In this document: one piece after another, positions 33,461 to 41,283 of the stretch
Position numbering within the stretch: position 1 is the stretch's first letter
Layout of the letters: each line of letters starts with the position of its first letter
Origin: Acidobacteriota bacterium
GTDB lineage: Bacteria > Acidobacteriota > Terriglobia > Terriglobales > Acidobacteriaceae
Direction: 5' to 3'
Length of the DNA stretch: 64,000 bases
Assembly: GCA_018268895.1 (NCBI GenBank)
Contig: JAFDVP010000013.1
Coordinates: forward strand, 124,001-188,000
The notes under the pieces: generated by a model
What the model saw: only the letters and a program-made list of their open reading frames with translations
The model's database searches: none
Told to the model about the DNA's origin: nothing
Translations under genes and position numbers: made by a program

Positions 33461-33640
33461 CTACCAGTAGCATCTCCGGTATCCATAACCATCCCAGTAA
33501 TATCGCATCCGCCAGTACGGATCGTAGGGAGTATATGCCCCATACGGATAGGGGTAAGCTCCGTAGTAGAAGGGATAGCATCTGTATCCCCACCAGCAGC
33601 GTCGGGTTAGTAAGAGGACCAGCAAAATCAGGCAAAGCAT
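33461..33640 (-). CDS. Small Tyr/Gly-rich membrane-anchored protein (59 residues)
   Basis: A short gene easily missed by length cut-offs. ATG 33640 has GAGGG 5 nt upstream. The protein is a hydrophobic anchor (MLCLILLVLLLTRRCWWGY) followed by a tyrosine-rich tail (YYGAYPYPYGAYTPYDPYW, RMRYYWDGYGYRRCYW). Nineteen or so of ~40 tail residues are Tyr or Trp, with Gly and Pro. No family is recognised. The anchor followed by an Arg pair suggests one membrane helix with the aromatic tail on one face. It is convergent with the GNAT gene (4-nt gap) and divergent from trmFO. Support is the ribosome-binding site and the coherent protein design. Confidence 0.6.
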   Translation of the reverse strand: MLCLILLVLLLTRRCWWGYRCYPFYYGAYPYPYGAYTPYDPYWRMRYYWDGYGYRRCYW

Positions 33641-33798
33641 GACGACCCTCGTTGGCGCATAATCGGCAGCGTCCGGTAGAACAATACGCCCGCAACCCGG
33701 TGCCGGTTCCCTGAATCCTCCATAAGTACAGGTGCCTCAAGTACGGTACGCCGTGGGCTGAGACAATACAAAGTAGTCAGGAAAGAACCACGGAATCC

Positions 33799-35226
33799 AT
33801 GAAGAAAATCAAAGTTATCGGCGGAGGCCTCGCCGGCCCTGAAGCCGCGCTCCAGGCCGCCTCGCTCGGCTGCGAGGTCACCCTCTACGAGATGCGCCCC
33901 GCACGCTCCACCGAAGCCCATCAAACGTCCGACTTCGCCGAGCTCGTCTGTTCGAACTCCCTCAAGTCCGAGAGCGAAAACTCCGCCCCCTGGCTGCTCA
34001 AGCAGGAGATGCGCCGTGCCAACTCCTTCCTCCTCGCCGCCGCCGACGCCTCCGCCGTTCCCGCAGGTCACGCACTCGCCGTCGACCGCATCGAGTTCTC
34101 GCGCCGCGTCGCCGAATTGATCGCTCAGCACCCACGCATTACTGTCGTCCGCGAAGAGGTGAGAATACTGGATGAGATCGCTGATGAGATCACGGTCCTC
34201 GCCTCCGGCCCGCTCACTTCACCGCCTCTCGCCGCCGAGCTGCAACGCCTCACCGGCTCCGAGCAACTCGCCTTCTACGACTCCATCGCCCCCATCGTCG
34301 ACGCCAGCACCATCGACATGGACAAGGTCTACCTCGCCGCCCGCTGGGACAAAGGCACCGCCGACTACATCAACTGCCCCTTCACCAAGGAGGAGTACGA
34401 AACCTTCCTCGAAGCCCTCACCGCCGCCGAGACCGTCCCCGCCAAAGAGTGGGAGCAAATCCCCACCGCAAGCCCCAACCCCCAGAATTGTCATCCTGAG
34501 CGAAGCGCAGCGGAGCCGAAGGACCTGCATTTAAGTCCCGCCTCGAACCCCAACCCACAGCCCAGATACTTCGAAGGCTGTCTCCCCATCGAGGAAACCG
34601 CGCGCCGAGGCCGCGATACCCTTCGTTTCGGCCCCATGAAGCCCGCCGGTCTCACCAATCCCAGGACAGGGAAGTGGCCCTACGCCGTCGTCCAGTTGCG
34701 GCAGGAGAACCTCCGCGCCGACTCCTACAACCTCGTCGGCTTCCAGAACCACATGAAGTACGGGGAGCAGGCCCGCGTCCTGCGCATGATCCCCGGCCTC
34801 GAGAACGCAAAGTTCCTCCGCTACGGGCAGATCCATCGCAACACCTACGTCAACGCGCCCAGTGTGCTCACCGAAACCTTGCAGCTCAAGCAGCACCCCA
34901 ACATCCTCATCGCGGGCCAGCTCAGCGGAGTCGAGGGTTACACCGAGTCCATCGCAGGCGGCCTTCTCGCGGGGCGCTTCGCCGCCGTGCTCGCGCAGGG
35001 CCGCACTCCAACCCCTGCGCCACGGCTCAGCGCCAACGGATCGCTGACCCACTACATCACCCACAGCGAGAAGAAAAACTTTCAGCCCGCCAACATCACC
35101 TTCGACCTGCTGCCGCCGCTCGAAGAGGAGCTGCGCAAAAAAATCCGCGACAAGAAGGAGCGCCACCGCATCCAGTGCGAACGCGCCCTCACCGCGTGGG
35201 AGCAGTGGTTGGATACGGCTGGATAA
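33799..35226 (+). CDS. trmFO: FADH2/methylene-THF-dependent tRNA (uracil-54-C5) methyltransferase TrmFO
   Basis: 475 residues, slightly longer than the ~440 usual. TrmFO makes ribothymidine at position 54 of tRNA. The N-terminal FAD fold is KVIGGGLAGPEAALQA. The two catalytic cysteines sit in ELVCSNSLKSE (Cys51) and RYFEGCLPIE (Cys261). Other landmarks are GHALAVDRIEFS, FYDSIAPIVDAS, GPMKPAGLTNP, GQIHRNTYVNAP and LIAGQLSGVEGYTESIAGG. Between residues ~222 and ~255 there is an extra loop; its core (NCHPERSAAEPKDLHLS) is the translation of a REP element, i.e. repeat DNA inserted in frame just before the second catalytic cysteine. The gene is otherwise intact. Confidence 0.95.
   Translation: MKKIKVIGGGLAGPEAALQAASLGCEVTLYEMRPARSTEAHQTSDFAELVCSNSLKSESENSAPWLLKQEMRRANSFLLAAADASAVPAGHALAVDRIEFSRRVAELIAQHPRITVVREEVRILDEIADEITVLASGPLTSPPLAAELQRLTGSEQLAFYDSIAPIVDASTIDMDKVYLAARWDKGTADYINCPFTKEEYETFLEALTAAETVPAKEWEQIPTASPNPQNCHPERSAAEPKDLHLSPASNPNPQPRYFEGCLPIEETARRGRDTLRFGPMKPAGLTNPRTGKWPYAVVQLRQENLRADSYNLVGFQNHMKYGEQARVLRMIPGLENAKFLRYGQIHRNTYVNAPSVLTETLQLKQHPNILIAGQLSGVEGYTESIAGGLLAGRFAAVLAQGRTPTPAPRLSANGSLTHYITHSEKKNFQPANITFDLLPPLEEELRKKIRDKKERHRIQCERALTAWEQWLDTAG
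34489..34532. repeat. REP element inserted in frame in trmFO
   Basis: TGTCATCCTGAGCGAAGCGC ... CCGAAGGACCTGCATTT, of the same sequence type as copies at 48808, 52496, 55993 and 63625. Here it is read as protein, in frame and without a stop. Confidence 0.85.
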
Positions 35227-35258
35227 TGTGGATCGGCAACTGTTGCTCCAAATGAGAA

Positions 35259-35279
35259 AGCCCGCCATGCCGGCGGGCT
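35259..35279. terminator. Bidirectional terminator between trmFO and a cyclophilin gene
   Basis: An 8-bp inverted repeat (AGCCCGCC / GGCGGGCT, loop ATGCC) lies between two convergent genes. T-rich tails follow on both strands (CATTCATTGTTTT on plus, TTCTCATTT on minus). Confidence 0.75.
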
Positions 35280-35302
35280 CATTCATTGTTTTGAAGCAAG
35301 TT

Positions 35303-35824
35303 TTAAGCGACGCGTTCGATCGTGACCGACTCAAGCACAACCGGGGTCTTCGGACGGTCCATACCATCGCGCGAGACCTTTGAGATCTTCTCGACGATGT
35401 CGTAGCCCTCGACCACCTCGCCGAAGATCGTGTGCTTGCCGGTGAGCCACCCCGTCGGCGCGACCGTGATGAAGAACTGCGAGCCGTTGGTGTTGGGACC
35501 GGCGTTCGCCATCGCGAGTTTGCCCTTCTCCTGGAAGCCGTGCTTCGAACCGCGCGTCTCGTCGGCGAACTTGTAGCCGGGGCCGCCCATGCCTGTGCCC
35601 TCGGGATCGCCGCCCTGGATCATGAACTCGGGAATCACACGATGGAAGATGGTGCCGTCGTACAGCTTGTCGCCCTTCTTGCTGCGGCTCTCCCAGCTCT
35701 TCGTGCCCTCGGCGAGACCGATGAAGTTCGCGACGGTCTCCGGTGCGTCCTTCTCAAACAACTCGGTGACGATGGTGCCTTCAGATGTCTTGAAGGTTGC
35801 GTAGGTTCCTGGCTTGCGTGCCAT
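35303..35824 (-). CDS. Peptidyl-prolyl cis-trans isomerase (cyclophilin), cytoplasmic
   Basis: 173 residues from ATG 35824, with AAGGAG 6 nt upstream; no signal peptide. Cyclophilin motifs are TIFHRVIPEFMIQGGDPEGT (catalytic Arg in FHRVIP), MANAGPNTNGSQFFITVAPT, WLTGKHTIFGEVVEGYDIV and a final VTIERV. It catalyses proline isomerisation in protein folding. A second, exported cyclophilin gene lies 70 nt upstream on the same strand, so the pair probably arose by duplication and serves different compartments. A bidirectional hairpin terminator follows. Confidence 0.93.
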   Translation of the reverse strand: MARKPGTYATFKTSEGTIVTELFEKDAPETVANFIGLAEGTKSWESRSKKGDKLYDGTIFHRVIPEFMIQGGDPEGTGMGGPGYKFADETRGSKHGFQEKGKLAMANAGPNTNGSQFFITVAPTGWLTGKHTIFGEVVEGYDIVEKISKVSRDGMDRPKTPVVLESVTIERVA

Positions 35825-35894
35825 GTTGTTCTCCTTGTGATGGTGAGTAGTTGGTAGCGAGGGCCTCTCCGTCAGAGATGGGGGAGGCGAGAAA

Positions 35895-36626
35895 TTACGG
35901 TGTTGGCGGCGCGGCCGGCGGAAGCGCAGGCTCAGGCGGCATCGGCTGCCCTTCGCGCACAATGGTGATCTTGTTGATGACCACAGGTGTAACAGGCTTG
36001 TCGTCGGCGTTGCGCGAGACCCGCGCGATCGATGCGACCAGCAGCACGCTGTGGGCGTCGCACTGCCCGAAGATCGTGTGCTTCCCGTTGAGCTGTTCGA
36101 CCTGCGCCTCGGTGATGAAAAACTGCGATCCGTTTGTGTTTGGGCCGGAGTTCGCCATGGCCAGCCGGCCGGGCTCGTCGAAGGTCAACGATGGGTCAAA
36201 CTCGTCTTTGAAGAAATAACCCGGGTCGCCCGTGCCGTTACCGGCCTTGTCGCCGCCCTGGATCATGAAGTTCGGGATCACGCGGTGGAACGTGGTTCCG
36301 TTGTAGAACGGCATGCCGTGCTGCTTCTTGAGCGTCGCCGGGTCGGTCCAGTCTTTTGTTCCTTCGGCCAGTCCGATAAAGTTGGCCACCGTCACCGGGG
36401 CCTGCGTGTCGTACAGCTTGCAGGTGAGGCGGCCCATCGTCGTGTCGATCACGGCCGTTGGCCCGGTAGGAACCACGGGCGGCTTCGCGTTCGAGGTCGT
36501 CGACGGTGCATCCGGCAAAGCCTGCGACGAAGCCGGGACCGTCTGCGAGGCAGGGGATGTCTGCGGAGTCTGGGCCAATGCCTGCGTGCCGAGTGCAACT
36601 GCGAGTGCGAGAAAACGAAGCGTCAT
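35895..36626 (-). CDS. Peptidyl-prolyl cis-trans isomerase (cyclophilin), exported
   Basis: 243 residues: signal peptide (MTLRFLALAVALGTQALAQ), a Ser/Pro/Thr-rich linker to about residue 55, then a cyclophilin domain: AVIDTTMGRLTCKLYD, TTFHRVIPNFMIQGGDKAG, LAMANSGPNTNGSQFFITEA and LNGKHTIFGQCD. The catalytic Arg (FHRVIP) is kept. The export signal and linker point to periplasmic or outer-membrane folding help, in contrast to the neighbouring cytoplasmic paralogue. The C-terminus ends in a Pro-rich tail. It lies 81 nt downstream of the M19 dipeptidase on the same strand, so an operon is possible. Confidence 0.92.
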   Translation of the reverse strand: MTLRFLALAVALGTQALAQTPQTSPASQTVPASSQALPDAPSTTSNAKPPVVPTGPTAVIDTTMGRLTCKLYDTQAPVTVANFIGLAEGTKDWTDPATLKKQHGMPFYNGTTFHRVIPNFMIQGGDKAGNGTGDPGYFFKDEFDPSLTFDEPGRLAMANSGPNTNGSQFFITEAQVEQLNGKHTIFGQCDAHSVLLVASIARVSRNADDKPVTPVVINKITIVREGQPMPPEPALPPAAPPTP

Positions 36627-36707
36627 GCGGAAGTTCTACTCCATAAAACAGGCTATCTCACTCGCATCGATGCGGCAATGCGACGGCAATGAGTGCATGG
36701 GAAGCCG

Positions 36708-37892
36708 CTATCGCCCCGGAACGATCACCGGAGGCTTCTCCTGCGCATCCTCCACGGCGCGGAAGACACGCAGCAGATTGCCGCCGAGCAGCTTCGTCAT
36801 ATCGGCAGCGGTGTACCCGCGGGCCATCAGCGCCGCCGTCACCTTCGGCAGATCGGCGGCCGAGTCGATCTCCGCCGGCGGAATGGGAAAGCCGTCGAAG
36901 TCCGTGCCAATACCCACGTGGTCGATGCCCGCCACCTTGATGATGTGATCGAAGTGATCGATCAACGAGTTGAATGGAGCGCGCCCAATCATCGCCGCGT
37001 ACTTGCGGTCGATCTTGTCCGACGCCTCAAACGGAACGGGAAGCCCCTTGGCACTGTACTCGGCCTTGAGCGCAGCCTGTTCTTCCTGGCGTTCCGGCCT
37101 CGAGGCATTCCACGCCGCACGCCACTCTTCGTTGATAAAGGCAGGGTAGAAGTTGACCATCACTACGCCGTTGTTCTCCGCCACCGCGCGCAGCATCTCG
37201 TCGGTCAGGTTGCGCGGTGCCTCCGTCAGTGCACGCGCCGAAGAGTGCGACGCGATGATCGGCGCCTTCGTTATCTCGATCACGTCCCAGAATGTCTTGT
37301 CCGAAACGTGCGAGACGTCCACCATCATGCCCAGCCGGTTCATCTCGGCGATCACCTGTCGTCCGAACGGCGTCAGCCCGTTGTGATGCTTCACCGCCGG
37401 GTCGTTGATGTCGCCCGACGAGTCGGCCCAGTCATTGCTGTTCGACCACGTCAGTGTCATGTACCGCACGCCGAGCCGGTAGTAGTCGCGCAGCAGGCCA
37501 AGCGAGTTTTCGATGGAGTGGCCGCCCTCGATGCCCATCAGCACGCAGAACTTCCCCTCGTCATGCGCGGCGGCAATCTCATCGGCCGTCACACAAAGCG
37601 CGAGCTTGTCCGGCGCGCGGCGCACCTGCTCCAGCGTGCCATCGATCAGCTCCAGCGTGCGTCGTGCGCTGTTCTCTGCCGCGTATTGATGCGGATCGAC
37701 CCATATGGAGAAGAACTGCGCGTTCAGGTTGCCCTTTCGCGCCGTCTCATAGTTCAACATGCCGCCGTTGATCGGGTCGGTGAAGTTCCACTGCTCGTCG
37801 ACGAAGCGCTGCGGTGTGTCGGCGTGGGTGTCGATGACAAGGGCGCGCGCATGAACGGCGAACGCGGAGTCAGCGGTATTCTCAGGCGGCAT
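36708..37892 (-). CDS. Membrane dipeptidase-family (M19) peptidase
   Basis: 394 residues from ATG 37892, chosen because AGGA lies 10 nt upstream and it gives the normal M19 length; a longer start at 37967 adds an unconserved leader. M19 enzymes are zinc dipeptidases of the amidohydrolase fold that cleave dipeptides, including some D-amino acid or dehydropeptides. Metal and core motifs are ALVIDTHADTP (HxD), CVLMGIEGGHSIEN, GVRYMTLTWSNSND, GMMVDVSHVSDKTFW, PIIASHSSARAL and IDHVGIGTDFDG. No signal peptide is seen, so a cytoplasmic location is likely. Confidence 0.9.
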   Translation of the reverse strand: MPPENTADSAFAVHARALVIDTHADTPQRFVDEQWNFTDPINGGMLNYETARKGNLNAQFFSIWVDPHQYAAENSARRTLELIDGTLEQVRRAPDKLALCVTADEIAAAHDEGKFCVLMGIEGGHSIENSLGLLRDYYRLGVRYMTLTWSNSNDWADSSGDINDPAVKHHNGLTPFGRQVIAEMNRLGMMVDVSHVSDKTFWDVIEITKAPIIASHSSARALTEAPRNLTDEMLRAVAENNGVVMVNFYPAFINEEWRAAWNASRPERQEEQAALKAEYSAKGLPVPFEASDKIDRKYAAMIGRAPFNSLIDHFDHIIKVAGIDHVGIGTDFDGFPIPPAEIDSAADLPKVTAALMARGYTAADMTKLLGGNLLRVFRAVEDAQEKPPVIVPGR

Positions 37893-38049
37893 TCTTCTTC
37901 TTTCCTGCTGCAAAGGCGACCGCGCAGAAGCGCCGTCATCGATCAGCCTTGAGAAAAATTTTAGCAAGCATTCGAGTTAGACCCACGAGCTCGCCTCACC
38001 CCACTGATCTCTTTTAGTTTAACTATTTAGAGTGTGGAACAGACCGGGT

Positions 38050-38108
38050 GCCCCATCTTCGGCGCAGTCTTACCGCGCCTAAGGTGGGACAATCGCGCAA
38101 AGCGCGAT
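38050..38108. repeat. Hairpin repeat GCCCCAT ... GGTGGGA plus flanking palindrome
   Basis: The frame GCCCCAT ... TAAGGTGGGA encloses a weak stem (GGCGC / GCGCC). It is followed by the perfect palindrome ATCGCGC-AAA-GCGCGAT. It belongs with the copies at 29764 and 52593. Confidence 0.6.
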
Positions 38109-38192
38109 CCCACCCGCAACACCCCACCTTGCCCCACCCCAACCATCTCCCCTACAATCGAATATTAAATCTCCAACGGCCATCGCCTCTAT

Positions 38193-38220
38193 TTGAGGCC
38201 CTCACCTTGGGACTTATAAA
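38193..38220 (+). promoter_or_regulatory. guaB promoter, apparently leaderless
   Basis: TTGAGG (38193-38198), 16-nt spacer, TATAAA (38215-38220). The ATG follows 5 nt later, at the expected +1, and no Shine-Dalgarno is present in ACGAC. Confidence 0.55.
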
Positions 38221-38225
38221 ACGAC

Positions 38226-39749
38226 ATGATCAATCTCCCGGTACCCGAAGCGCTTACCTTCGACGACGTCCTCCTCGTACCTGCCTACAGCGAAGTCATC
38301 CCGACCCAGGTCTCCACGCAGACCCAGCTGACGCGGAATATCTCCCTCAACACCCCTCTGCTCTCCGCCGCCATGGACACCGTCACCGAATCGCGCCTCG
38401 CCATCGCCATGGCGCAGCAGGGAGGCATGGGTGTCGTCCACCGCAACCTCTCCATCGAGCAGCAGGCCGGCGAGATCGACAAGGTCAAGCGCTCCGAGTC
38501 CGGCATGATCGTTGACCCTGTCACCATCGCTCCCGAGGAGCCCATCGCCGCCGCGCTCGAGGTCATGCGCCGCTACAAGATCTCCGGCGTCCCCGTCACC
38601 AAAAACAAAAAGCTCGTCGGAATCCTTACCAACCGCGACCTCCGCTTCGTCTCCCGCACCGACATCCCCATCTCCGACGTGATGACCAAGGAAAACCTCA
38701 TCACCGTCCCCGTCGGTACCACCCTCGAACAGGCCGAGCAGATTCTCCACAAGCACCGCGTCGAAAAACTTCTCGTCGTCAACGACAGCTATGAGCTCAA
38801 GGGCCTCATCACCGTCAAGGACATCCAGAAGAAACTCAAGTACCCCAACGCCTCCAAGGACTCCCAGGGCCGTCTCCGCGTCGCCGGGGCCATCGGCGCG
38901 ACGGGCGACTTCCTCGAGCGCGCCGCCGAGCTCGTCCGCGCCCGCGTCGACGCCCTCGCCATCGACTCGGCCCACGGCCACTCCTCCCGCGTCCTCGAAG
39001 CCGTCCGCGAGTGCAAGGCCCGCTTCCCCGAGATAGACCTGATGGCCGGCAACATCGCCACCTACGAAGGCGCACTCGCGCTGATGAAGGCAGGCGCGGA
39101 CGCGGTCAAGGTCGGCATCGGCCCCGGCTCCATCTGCACCACCCGCATGGTCACCGGCGCAGGCATGCCGCAGATCACCGCCATCTCCGAGGCCTTCCGC
39201 GCCGCCCGCGAGACCGGAATCCCGATCATCGCCGACGGAGGCATCAAGTACTCCGGCGACGTCACCAAGGCCATCGCCGCCGGGGCATCCGTCGTCATGA
39301 TGGGTTCGCTCTTCGCCGGCGTCGATGAGTCGCCGGGCGAGACCATCCTCTACCAGGGCCGCAGCTTCAAGGCCTACCGCGGCATGGGCTCGCTATCCGC
39401 CATGGCGCAGGGATCAGGCGAGCGCTACTTCCAGGGCAAGGACGACATCTCCGACCCCTCGACCGAGCGCCACTCGCTCACCGCGCGCGAAAACGCCTCC
39501 TCCAACCGCCTCGCCAAATTCGTCCCCGAAGGCATCGAAGGCCGTGTTCCGCACCGTGGCCCGCTCGAAAGCATGGTCTACCAGCTCGTCGGCGGCCTGC
39601 GCTCCGGCATGGGATACCTCGGCTGCTCGTCCATTCCCGAGCTGCAACAGAACGCAAAGTTCATCCGCATCTCCGGAGCCGGCCTCCGCGAGAGCCACGT
39701 CCACGATGTCATCATCACCCGCGAAGCCCCCAACTACCACGTCGAGTAG
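38226..39749 (+). CDS. guaB: Inosine-5'-monophosphate dehydrogenase
   Basis: 507 residues, full length. It oxidises IMP to XMP with NAD+, the first committed step to GMP. Domain order is the N-terminal TIM-barrel half (EALTFDDVLLVPAYSEV), two CBS domains (about residues 95-210; VTKNKKLVGILTNRDLRF), and the catalytic loop GIGPGSICTTRMVTG with Cys304. IMP-binding DGGIKYSGDV and the flap YFQGKDDISDPS follow, and SGAGLRESHVHDV lies at the end. No fusion or truncation is seen. The promoter directly abuts the start codon. It stands alone; guaA is not in the window. Confidence 0.97.
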   Translation: MINLPVPEALTFDDVLLVPAYSEVIPTQVSTQTQLTRNISLNTPLLSAAMDTVTESRLAIAMAQQGGMGVVHRNLSIEQQAGEIDKVKRSESGMIVDPVTIAPEEPIAAALEVMRRYKISGVPVTKNKKLVGILTNRDLRFVSRTDIPISDVMTKENLITVPVGTTLEQAEQILHKHRVEKLLVVNDSYELKGLITVKDIQKKLKYPNASKDSQGRLRVAGAIGATGDFLERAAELVRARVDALAIDSAHGHSSRVLEAVRECKARFPEIDLMAGNIATYEGALALMKAGADAVKVGIGPGSICTTRMVTGAGMPQITAISEAFRAARETGIPIIADGGIKYSGDVTKAIAAGASVVMMGSLFAGVDESPGETILYQGRSFKAYRGMGSLSAMAQGSGERYFQGKDDISDPSTERHSLTARENASSNRLAKFVPEGIEGRVPHRGPLESMVYQLVGGLRSGMGYLGCSSIPELQQNAKFIRISGAGLRESHVHDVIITREAPNYHVE

Positions 39750-39818
39750 AATGCTGCAGAACCGCAGAGCTGTTGTCTGTCGATTTCATTTGATGTTTGT
39801 TTGTTGTCCTGATGGATT

Positions 39819-39850
39819 GTCATTCCGAGCGAAGCCGAGGAATCTGCTTT
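39819..39850. repeat. REP-type repeat, GTCATTC subtype
   Basis: GTCATTCCGAGCGAAGCC followed by GAGGAATCTGCTTTC, 69 nt after the guaB stop. An in-frame upstream extension of the next gene would read through this unit, a reason for placing that gene's start later. Confidence 0.7.
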
Positions 39851-39913
39851 CGCTCGATGAGCCACTGCATCTGGCAACTATCGTTGAATGATCGAACGAG
39901 GTACTTAATCCAC

Positions 39914-40345
39914 GTGATATTGGCCGCAATTCGAGTTCTGTTAGTTTGCGAGATCTTCTCAGGCTTTATATTCGCTCAGACTCTCACGATCCGGCTAATC
40001 GACGGAAAATCCGGTAAGCCCATGAAGGGGCAACACATCACAGTCGCATGGGACAAGGATCAAAAAGTGTCGGTAGGTACGGTTAACGACAACGGAGTCG
40101 CACAAGTTGAAGTACTGCTGGGCGCGAAGCAATTTGCCATAATAGAAGGTCCTCGATTGGGTTCTGAGCCCAATCGAGTCGCATATCTGGATTGCAATGA
40201 ATGGGCTTCCGCTCTGGTCACTGTCTCAGAAGTTATGAATAAGGGAGTAGTTCAGAAAAATAGGTGTGAGAAACAGAATTGGATTCCCCATCCTGGCGAG
40301 ATCGTGTTTTGGGCTAGATATAGACCCTTGTGGGATTTTCAGTAA
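39914..40345 (+). CDS. Small exported protein with regulatory-like beta domain
   Basis: About 143 residues. GTG 39914 is preferred: a signal-peptide-like stretch follows (VILAAIRVLLVCEIFSGFIF, cleavage near AQT) and GAGG lies 12 nt upstream. A longer frame would include a REP element in its N-terminus. The mature part (TLTIRLIDGKSGKPMKGQHI, VSVGTVNDNGVAQVEVLLGA) resembles the carboxypeptidase-regulatory/transthyretin-like beta domain. The rest is unrecognised. It is AT-richer than neighbours, suggesting a recent arrival. Function unknown. Confidence 0.5.
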   Translation: MILAAIRVLLVCEIFSGFIFAQTLTIRLIDGKSGKPMKGQHITVAWDKDQKVSVGTVNDNGVAQVEVLLGAKQFAIIEGPRLGSEPNRVAYLDCNEWASALVTVSEVMNKGVVQKNRCEKQNWIPHPGEIVFWARYRPLWDFQ

Positions 40346-40476
40346 ACGTAGATCGACGTCAAACCTGTCAATACCTTGCATATAAGTCTCTATCTCTCAA
40401 TGCTTTGCGATTTGGTTAAGGCCTAAATCCAATCAGATGAAAACCTTGCGCAAAAGATAGGTAGGGGGCCTTTACG

Positions 40477-40779
40477 ATGCCGATAGCCAGCCTGACCATC
40501 GAGATCGAAATCCCTCAGGCCCAGTCCATCAAGGACCGCCGCCAGGTCGTTCGCTCCCTCAAAGACCGTCTGCGCCACGCCTTCAACCTCGCCATCGCCG
40601 AACTGGACTCCGGCGAGGTCTGGAACCGCGCTACAATAGGAATAGCGGTTATCTCAAGCTCCAACAGCTACTTGGCTGGGCAACTGCAACAGATTGATCA
40701 GGCTGCGCATCGCATCGCCAACGGTTTGGGAGCACAGATCGTCGACTCCTGGGCCGAGACACTCTCGCAGCCGGACTGA
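40477..40779 (+). CDS. DUF503 (YlxP-like) protein
   Basis: 100 residues: ASLTIEIEIPQAQSIKDRRQ, VVRSLKDRLRHAFNLAIAEL and ATIGIAVISSSNSYLAGQLQ match DUF503, the YlxP-like family that often sits between infB and rbfA. AGGGGG lies 8 nt before the ATG. Its role is undefined; linkage to ribosome-assembly genes is the main clue. Here infB is absent and rbfA follows 102 nt later, then nrnA, keeping the usual order of the distal part of that operon. Confidence 0.85.
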   Translation: MPIASLTIEIEIPQAQSIKDRRQVVRSLKDRLRHAFNLAIAELDSGEVWNRATIGIAVISSSNSYLAGQLQQIDQAAHRIANGLGAQIVDSWAETLSQPD

Positions 40780-40830
40780 AAGATATCCACCGTCACGGCA
40801 GGAAATCCACCGTCCAAATAAAATTAGAAC

Positions 40831-40862
40831 GAACGGTTTGTTTTTGATATCCTCAACCGTTC
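40831..40862. promoter_or_regulatory. Inverted repeat upstream of rbfA
   Basis: Perfect 8-bp arms GAACGGTT and AACCGTTC, separated by a 16-nt T-rich loop and ending 19 nt before the rbfA ATG. It may be an operator or an RNA hairpin; no factor can be named. Confidence 0.4.
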
Positions 40863-40881
40863 ACCAGGCCGAAATCACGTT

Positions 40882-41283
40882 ATGCCAGAGCAAAGAGCCA
40901 GAGCGCATCACCGCAGTCGAGTTGCGAATACATTCTCCGAGGAGATCGGGGCCATGCTGGAGGGAGAACTCTCCGACCCGCGCATCGCTCCCAGCTACGT
41001 CACCGACGTCGTCCTCGCTCCAGGTGGAAAATCCGCCCGTATCTATGTTGCAGTGCAGGGCAGTGAAGAAGAGGAAGAGTCGACCCTCGCCGGTCTTATG
41101 ACGGCGCGTGCCTACATCCGTTCGCAGCTAAGGGAGCGCATGGGGGTGAGGCATGTCCCTGACCTGACCTTTGCTATCGACCGGTCGGAGAAGATGACTG
41201 GACGGATGAACGAGCTGCTCGAGCGCATGCGCAAGCGTGAGAAAAAACCGGTACAGCCGGCCGAGGCGACTACCGGATCATGA
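40882..41283 (+). CDS. rbfA: Ribosome-binding factor A
   Basis: 133 residues. RbfA binds the 30S subunit and helps 16S rRNA 5'-end maturation, notably in the cold. Typical segments are RSRVANTFSEEIGAMLEGEL, DPRIAPSYVTDVVLAPGGKS, ARIYVAVQGS, ARAYIRSQLRERMGVRHVPD and LTFAIDRSEK. A short low-complexity C-terminal tail follows. nrnA begins 4 nt before its stop (ATGA overlap), so translation is coupled. An inverted repeat lies just upstream. Confidence 0.95.
   Translation: MPEQRARAHHRSRVANTFSEEIGAMLEGELSDPRIAPSYVTDVVLAPGGKSARIYVAVQGSEEEEESTLAGLMTARAYIRSQLRERMGVRHVPDLTFAIDRSEKMTGRMNELLERMRKREKKPVQPAEATTGS

Larger units (their letters stand above)
37893..38225. other. Intergenic region between the M19 peptidase and guaB
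   Basis: 333 nt, divergent promoters. It contains the GCCCCAT ... GGTGGGA hairpin repeat (38050-38090), an immediately adjacent perfect 7-bp inverted repeat (ATCGCGC / GCGCGAT, loop AAA, 38092-38108) and the guaB promoter. No coding frame is convincing. Confidence 0.6.
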
